A stretch of 64,000 bases of DNA from Patagioenas fasciata (lineage: Eukaryota > Chordata > Aves > Columbiformes > Columbidae): positions 105,726,398 through 105,790,397 of the forward strand of contig NC_092521.1 of assembly GCF_037038585.1 (NCBI RefSeq), given 5' to 3'. The notes beneath the pieces were generated by a model that worked only from the letters and a program-made list of their open reading frames with translations, did no database searches and was not told the DNA's origin. Positions 57,791-64,000 of this stretch are shown piece by piece (within the stretch, counting starts at the first letter, position 1; every line of letters begins with the position of its first letter). Made by a program: the position numbers and the translations under genes.

Positions 57791-59694
57791 CTGTGAAGTA
57801 GGAAAATGAAACATGCTTCATCAGACACACAAAACATTTTGCAAGTTAAATTGTTAAAATCTCATTTGAATTCTGTAGGAAATGCTCACAAATTTGGTTT
57901 TATACCACTTCATACAAAAAGCTTCAGTAACATAAATGCCTTGTTACTTTGGCATACTGGCATGCCACGAGTGGTGGCAGAAGTCCCATCCCTGGACACT
58001 TTCAAGGCCAGGCTAGACAGGGCTTTGAGCAACCTGATCTAGTTGAAGATGTCTCTGCTCATTTCAGGGTGTTGGACTAGATGACCTTCGAAGATCACTT
58101 CCAACCAAAACTGTGATCTGATTCTCTGATTTTATGATCATTTTATGGTTTGAAGTAGAACCACGCCAATAGGTAATGTTGCACAGAATGAAGATCGTTG
58201 TACCTCTACAGTTTGGAATATCAAATCAAAATGGCAGAATTCAGAAGAGATTTCATAAGGTTTATAAATATCACACACAATTCTAGATACATATGCTTCT
58301 GTTATATTCTTCTTAGTGTTCTTGTGATCTCTTTTCTTTAAAGGTATTTTCTTCTGTCCCTTTCTTTATGTTTCCAGGTGCCTTTAGTTTACACAGCAAG
58401 TATTTTTCAATTTCTTGAATATTGATTGTTAGGAGGCTTAAACTGTTGTCAGTTAGATATGGACATTGCACCTATTACCTCTCTTTTTGTCACCTGAAGA
58501 TAGGAACACAGTCCTCTCTAAAATGAGTTGCTTCTACAATCTCTTTGATAATTGTAGGCAGTGTAAAATCAGGGGCAAGTTTCTTGATAGTGTAATTTCT
58601 TGGCACTTGAGTGTCATTTCTTTCTCATTTCTTCAGTGTCAGAAGATATATTAATGCTTTATAGAGACTCTACTATAGATTTGCACATTGTTTTTTAATA
58701 TTGTCTTTGACCTAAGTGGGCTTGGATCTCTTATTTGAGATGGTAGCTCCCAGCCTGTAAAAACAGTCCTCTACCTTGGGGCACCAGTCTTTGAATATCT
58801 GTTTCTCCCCTGATCTGTAATAATTGTCAGGTCCCGAATTTCTGTGAGAAAAGGCAGTTAGCAGAGGTATGACACTGTGGTGGGAAAGTATTAGGAGACC
58901 TACACTCAAGAGTCTTGTTAGTTCATTTGATATGATGTAGATGATCTGAAAGTCTGCTTGTTTATTAGTACATTCTCAAATGATTGCCCAAGATATCCAG
59001 CAAATTTGCTTTTCTATCATAATGTGAGAATGTATAAAAGGAAAATATTGCAATGAACCCCCTCTGCTAGTTTGATTTCTGCTCCCTTCCCCCCCCCCCA
59101 ATTTACCAATACCTAATTTAGAAATTAACAAGACAGAAGTTATAGGTGTCATTTTTACTGCATGGGTATCTAGGATATAATTCTGATTGGATTCATGCAG
59201 CAAGAAAAGGAAACAATTAAATTGATATGCATTCACTGCCACAACAATGTTTAGATTTGCTGGGGAAATCTACAGTTTTCTTCTTAGAATCAAATGACCT
59301 AAATGATTGGGGTTTAATGAAATAGCATAACGTGTTGTTTTCATGGAAACTAGGTATTCAGTAGTTATTCTAGTATCTCAGCATGTGAAGTTGCCACACT
59401 CTTCCAGAGGCATCACTTTGAACATGGAATATGCACCTTTCTTTACTTTAGCATGCCATCAATCTTCGCATTTGTTTGAACAGGCTTTTACTAACAAGAG
59501 AATGGACAGACCTCTCCTCTCTTTACTTTCCCCAGCTGTATAGATTCCCAGGTGAAAAAATACGAGGTTCAGAAAACATTCTCATAAATAAAAACACAGG
59601 ATGGAGCTTTGCCTCCTCTCTTAGTGCTACCAATAACCATCAAAAGATTTGAATCAAGATTTCATTGGCAAAATTCCTTATTTTGCTGTCTTAC
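57791..59694 (-). other. COL15A1: COL15A1 intron between collagenous and trimerisation exons
   Basis: 1.9 kb intron containing a CR1 3' fragment near 57955-58140 and a C-run near 59090-59100. No other exon was recognised. Confidence 0.8.
57955..58140 (+). mobile_element. CR1 3'-end fragment
   Basis: Encodes PSLDTFKARLDRALSNLI from the CR1 ORF end, followed by the GTTGGACTAGATGACCTTCG segment and an ATTCTCTGATTTTATGAT terminus. About 185 bp, antisense to COL15A1. Confidence 0.88.
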
Positions 59695-59759
59695 CAGATT
59701 CCTGGTTGCAGGTGGCCCTGGCTCTCCAGGAGGACCTGGTGGCCCAGGCATTGCGGCTG
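59695..59759 (-). CDS. COL15A1: Collagen alpha-1(XV), last Gly-X-Y exon
   Basis: 65 bp (or 62 bp, see below), with a GTAAGA donor. The peptide [21 protein letters not shown] ends the last triple-helical block and passes into NC1. The acceptor is tandem: TTTTAG followed at once by CAG, so splicing at either adds or drops one codon, in frame. It begins with two bases that complete the split codon of the previous exon. Confidence 0.92.
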
Positions 59760-61512
59760 CTAAAATAAAACAAGCATACAATACATGTTTAAGGTCATAT
59801 TTTTTGAGAGAAAAGTGAGTGACATAAAGAAAGGACTTAGTGGTGGTGTCTAGGAGTAGTGGGAGCTTTAGATAGCCATAGGCCTTCTATTGTCAGGTTC
59901 TGAATAGCTGCATTCAAACCAACTACAGAAAATGCATTTTAAGGGTTTTTTAAAAAGGAATGGTGAAAGTTTTCTGTTATTTGGGAGGTTAAGGCCAACA
60001 GATTGCTATATGTTTTTGATACTCTGCAAATAAAGATCCAGTTCCACTTATATTGTCCAGGATGTTCTTCTGCCAACTGCTAATAACATGCATTTTCATT
60101 CTAGACCTAAAATCTGCTGTGGCTACTGCCTATCAGAGAATCATGGAATCATAGAATAATTTAGGTTGGGAAAGACCTTTAAGCTCATCAAGTCCAACCA
60201 CTAATCTCACACTACTAAGGCCACCTCTAAAATGTGTCCCTAAGCACCACGTGTACACATCTTTTAAACACCTCTAGGGATGGTGACCACTTCCCTGGGC
60301 AGCCTCTTCCAGTGCCTGACAAACTTTTCAGTGAATAATTTTTTCCTAATATCCAATCTAACCCCCATGCCGGTGCAATGTGGGGCCATTTCCTCTTGTC
60401 TTATCACTTGCTACATGGGAAAAGGGACAGACTCCCACCTTTCTACAACCTCCTTTCAGGTAGTTGTAGAAAGCAATAAGGTCTCCCCTCAGCTCCCTTT
60501 TCTCCAGGCTAAGCAAGCCCCATTCCCTTAGCTTCTCCAGACCCTTCATCGACTTCATTGACCTTTTCTGAACTCACTCCAGCACCTCAATGTCTTTCTT
60601 GCAGGGTGGAGCCCAAAACTGAACACAGGATTCGAGATGTGGCCTCACCAGCACTGAGTATCAGGGGGACCTTCACTTCCTTAGTCCTGCTGGCAACACA
60701 TTTTCTGATACAAGCCAGGACGATGTTGGCCTTCTTGGCCACCTGGACACACTGCTGGCTCATATTCAGCTGGTTGTCAGCCAACATCCCCAGGTCCTTT
60801 TCTGCCAGGCAGCTTTCCAGCCACTCTTCCCCAAGCCTGTAGCGTTGCATGGGGTTGTTATGACCCAAGTGCAGGACCCGGCACTTGGCTTTGTTGAACC
60901 TCATACAACTAGCCTCAGGCCATCAATCCAACTGGTCCAAATCCCTCTGTAGAACCTTCCAGCCCTCTAGTAGATCAACACTTCCATCCAACTTATCATG
61001 TCCAAACTTACTGAGGGTACACTCAATCCCCTTGTGCAGATCATTGATAAAGATATTAAAAAGAACTGAGCCATGGGAAACACCACTTGTGACTGGCTGC
61101 CAACTGGATTTGACTCCATTCATCACAAGAAGAGCATCTTGGCCCACATTAACATGTTCCCAAGTTTAATCAGCTGCTCAATTTGATCGACTTTGCAAGG
61201 CTTTCAAGGTAGCCTGTCTGTTATGTAGACTTCCTCCCAGCCACAGCAGGAATTTTCATGCAATAGCACTCTCCTAGCACTAGGCAGTAAAAACTGTTTA
61301 CAGAGAAATTGTCCCTTTTGTGCTCCCAGTTCCAACTCATGCTCCAGCAGAAGTCAGTAGAGGTCAGGAGCAGAGGGGAGCAACCTGACATAGGTGTGCA
61401 GAGTGGTTGGGCAGCTGGAAGACCATGTAGGTGAAGGCAGTGTGTGTGGGGGGCTCTGGGCACATGCCTGTGCACTTACATATACAGTGAAAGCAAAATC
61501 ACATCCTCTGAC
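59760..61512 (-). other. COL15A1: COL15A1 intron with a CR1 insertion
   Basis: About 1.75 kb, over half of it the minus-strand CR1 copy at 60130-61172. The rest is AT-rich without a recognisable exon. Confidence 0.82.
60130..61172 (-). mobile_element. CR1 LINE 3' fragment (sense to COL15A1)
   Basis: On the minus strand the order is reverse transcriptase C-terminus ([35 protein letters not shown]), then [53 protein letters not shown] and the 3' untranslated end with ATTCTATGATTCCATGATT near 60137-60155. It is about 1.04 kb with a few frameshifts and looks less decayed than the other copies. Confidence 0.94.
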
Positions 61513-61657
61513 CTGAGCCATAAATTGCAGTGGGTCCTGGTGGGCCTGGTGGGCCAGGTGGGCCAGGAGGTCCAATTTTTCCATAACCTGGTAAGCCAGG
61601 GAGACCAGGTAACCCCGGAGGTCCTCTGGGTCCGACAACTGAATCCCCTTTTGGTCC
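61513..61657 (-). CDS. COL15A1: Collagen alpha-1(XV), Gly-X-Y exon with a short interruption
   Basis: 145 bp, phase 0 in and phase 1 out, with a TTACTGATAG acceptor and a GTCAGA donor. It begins [20 protein letters not shown], contains one break in the triplet pattern (GYGKIG), continues as [14 protein letters not shown] and ends in the non-helical TAIYGS. Imperfections of this kind are usual in multiplexins. Confidence 0.94.
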
Positions 61658-63022
61658 CTATCAGTAATAAAAAGTATTTATTTGAATGTGTCAGTTTCCC
61701 TGCTGCAAGGCCTTCATTTCTGGTGACAACATTTTCTGAAGGCCTGCCACCACACTTACGTTTAGAGATGAGTCTGTACATAATTTTTCTTCAAGGAGGC
61801 ATGGATATTAATGGCAAATGATAAATTTGACCATATGCTAAACTAAATTCAAAAGCTTTCTGAAAGTTCTTGCACTTGTTCCTGAGTAGCTGATATCTAC
61901 ATAACTCTTGACAGCACCAGCAAAGTCCTGGATCTCAACTCTGCTTGTGCTGAGATCACTTGCTTTGATGTACTTATAAGAGTTTGTCTGAAGGTACATG
62001 GTGGAAACTTTAACATAAAGTGTGTTTATGCAGGGTGTATGTCTTATGATGAATTTGTCTTCTCCCTCCTGTGATCAAATGTCAGCTCATATCCCTTAAG
62101 CTCTCCAGCTGCCAGTCTTCCGGATTAAAAAGACTCCAGCTCCCCTTGTTTCCAGTTTAGCAGTGTGCTCTCAGCCTGAATGAGGAGGGCTTACACTCCC
62201 TGTGCTCAAACTGGCCTGCATACATGGAACAGTTTTTGGACCCCAGACTAAGAGAGCTCAGTCTCCGATGCATTTCAGCTGTGCATCCAGCTCCTTCTTG
62301 CCAGTGGAACAGTTTCTAAAGAGAGAGAGAGTTCTCAGCAACCTAACACATTGTCCTCAGCTGTGACCTGCCTATTCATGTTACTTGGCACAGAACACGA
62401 CAACAAGGTAATGTAAGGCACACATTTCTTGCCAGATCCCAGGGACAGACTAGTTTTCAAAGAATTAGCACATTTGATTCCAAAGCAGCTGTGGTGGCAG
62501 TTACAAGAAAATAAAACAACTAGAGTTTAGACAGTGGCTGAATTTTATAGGAATGATCCAGTAAGGTACATACTGGACTTTTCATTAATGTTTTTGGATT
62601 ACTGGAATAGAAAACAACATTAATTATTTAGATGGCAAATAATTTCCAAGTTAGCCTCTATCTAACTACACATAGCCTCCTTTGGCCCCTATGGGGTTAT
62701 ACAATAAGTAATAGCATCCACAAGTTGTATATTGCCTTGATTTGTAATGCTATTAATAGCATGAATCTACAGACCAATGTAGTTATATTAGGCAGCCAAG
62801 CATAATATTACCTCAATTTTTCATAGCAAATTATGTCTGTGCACAACAGTGAAATGTCTGTGTTTATGCCTAAAGCAACTCTCTTGTATTCATCTAATGG
62901 TTAACATATGAGTTTTTATATAGTTCTTAGCATCCTCTTGATGTTTGTCTCTTTTTAGTACCTTTGAAGTTAAAACAATGGGTCCCCACAAATATTCCTA
63001 TTCTACAACTTATGTGACTTAC
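61658..63022 (-). other. COL15A1: COL15A1 intron
   Basis: About 1.36 kb between Gly-X-Y exons. No exon, repeat element or RNA gene recognised. Confidence 0.75.
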
Positions 63023-63133
63023 AACCAATCCTGGTCTTCCAGGCGGTCCAGGAGGTCCTGTCAGAAAAAAACCTCCATTTGGTTCTCCTTTTTCTCCTTT
63101 TACACCACTCACTCCATTGTCTCCTTTTTCACC
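63023..63133 (-). CDS. COL15A1: Collagen alpha-1(XV), Gly-X-Y exon with a short interruption
   Basis: 111 bp, phase 0 at both ends, with a CTTTAAAG acceptor and a consensus GTAAGT donor. It starts [20 protein letters not shown], has a short non-collagenous interruption (GFFLT) and resumes [12 protein letters not shown]. An alternative donor 6 bp upstream (TTG|GTTGTA) is possible but weaker. Confidence 0.9.
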
Positions 63134-64000
63134 CTTTAAAGAGAATATATTTTAAAACATTGAGCTGAACTGAGATCAGAACTCTATACATTTATCTTTT
63201 AAAGTTACATGAAATCTCTGAGCTCAATAAAGGAAAGAATCTGCTTAAAATCTTTTTTGACATCACTTCCTTCTTCAGCTAGATGGAATGACAAGGAATG
63301 CTTTCTCTATTGAGGCTGCAAGGCTCTCCCAGGACAAGGGTTAGGGCAGGTGGGTTTAGGTGGAAGCAGAGAAATTGCCTCTGTTGCTGTTTTTTGCTAT
63401 TTTATCCAGCAAAACCTTGTTTCACGCTGGCAAAGAGAAAATCTGAGGAAGCATAAAAGCCTGGTTTTCTGCTTTTCTCAATCACTAAGGAAAAAGCAAA
63501 GCAAAACTGACATGGACTGGACAGATATTTAAAAGTGTGTGGCAAAGTGAAGATTACTGTGTATAGGATGGAAGAGAAGGGCAGGGGTGTGTACCAGGAT
63601 AACAGAAGAGGCTCTACACAAAATTGCAGACACATAGAACTACATGTCTTCTCCTGTCCTCCATCATTGATTATTAGTTAGTTTGGGGATCAGAGTGACA
63701 GGTAAGGAAAAACACTAGGTCATTATCTCTGTGTGCAAAATGAGCCACAGCAATTGCAAATTCCTCCTCACATTATTTCCTTCTGTTTGTCTGCTGTTTT
63801 TTTCCTTCAGCTTTTTTTTTTGGTCTACTTTGTTTCACCTTTTTAAGAAATAAATCTGTGGATAGAAGACACAAAGGACAAAACAACAATGGCAGGTAGC
63901 TGCAGAAAGCCAGTAGAGATAGCTATGTGTAGCTCCTCCTATGACTGTCCTCTTTAGTTTCACAGTAAACAGGACTACAAAGTATGGTATGCCATTTTGA
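63134..64000 (-). other. COL15A1: COL15A1 intron (partial; runs off the right edge)
   Basis: Intronic sequence; more 5' collagenous exons and the N-terminal domain of COL15A1 lie beyond position 64000. Nothing else recognised. Confidence 0.75.

Overview
This window is nuclear DNA from a bird. The grounds are a high load of CR1 LINE fragments, avian-type ERVL LTRs and class I (gammaretrovirus-like) endogenous retroviruses, large introns at moderate AT content, and two vertebrate genes in a conserved order. I cannot name the species from the sequence alone.

Two host genes lie on the minus strand. The 5' half of TGFBR1 (TGF-beta type I receptor, ALK5) fills positions 1-21.6 kb. Exon 1 (signal peptide, 21479-21557) sits in a CpG-island promoter. 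Exon 2 (14972-15223) encodes the ten-cysteine ligand-binding domain, exon 3 (14329-14571) the transmembrane segment and the start of the GS box, and exon 4 (7914-8144) the rest of the GS region and the kinase N-lobe. Intron phases agree at every junction (all phase 1). The remaining kinase exons lie beyond the left edge. From about 52.3 kb to the right edge is the 3' end of a multiplexin collagen, assigned as COL15A1: three Gly-X-Y exons, the NC1 trimerisation exon, hinge exons, and three exons encoding the endostatin-like domain with the stop codon at 52299-52301. COL15A1 just upstream of TGFBR1 on the same strand is the vertebrate arrangement.

The interval between the genes (about 22-52 kb) is mostly retroelement. 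An ERVL LTR plus a decayed pol lies at 23.9-26.9 kb. A nested retroviral locus occupies 31.1-45.0 kb. Its outer, older plus-strand class I provirus (31099-44997) has a tRNA-Pro-like primer site and decayed gag, protease, RNase H, integrase and env, but no reverse transcriptase. Where that should be lies a fragment of ERVL LTR followed by a young minus-strand provirus (34211-41235). The young provirus has two 577-bp LTRs differing at 5 positions, a recognisable primer site and polypurine tract, nearly complete gag and pro-pol, and no env. More LTR-like sequence and an unassigned decayed coding stretch lie at 46.5-49.8 kb.

The most useful observations are: a tandem splice acceptor 12 nt apart at TGFBR1 exon 3, which matches in place and size the known mammalian four-residue receptor isoform; a UGA-CUA stop context between gag and pol in one reading frame, suggesting UGA readthrough; an extra CxxC-CxxC motif in the N-terminal part of that gag; a D-to-N change at an integrase catalytic position; a 117-bp duplication in only one LTR of the outer provirus; a 156-bp hAT-type MITE with near-perfect inverted repeats and 8-bp target duplications; and an env transmembrane-subunit reading frame of about 175 codons still open in an otherwise wrecked provirus. 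I found no CRISPR array, tRNA or rRNA, and no wholly new gene system.
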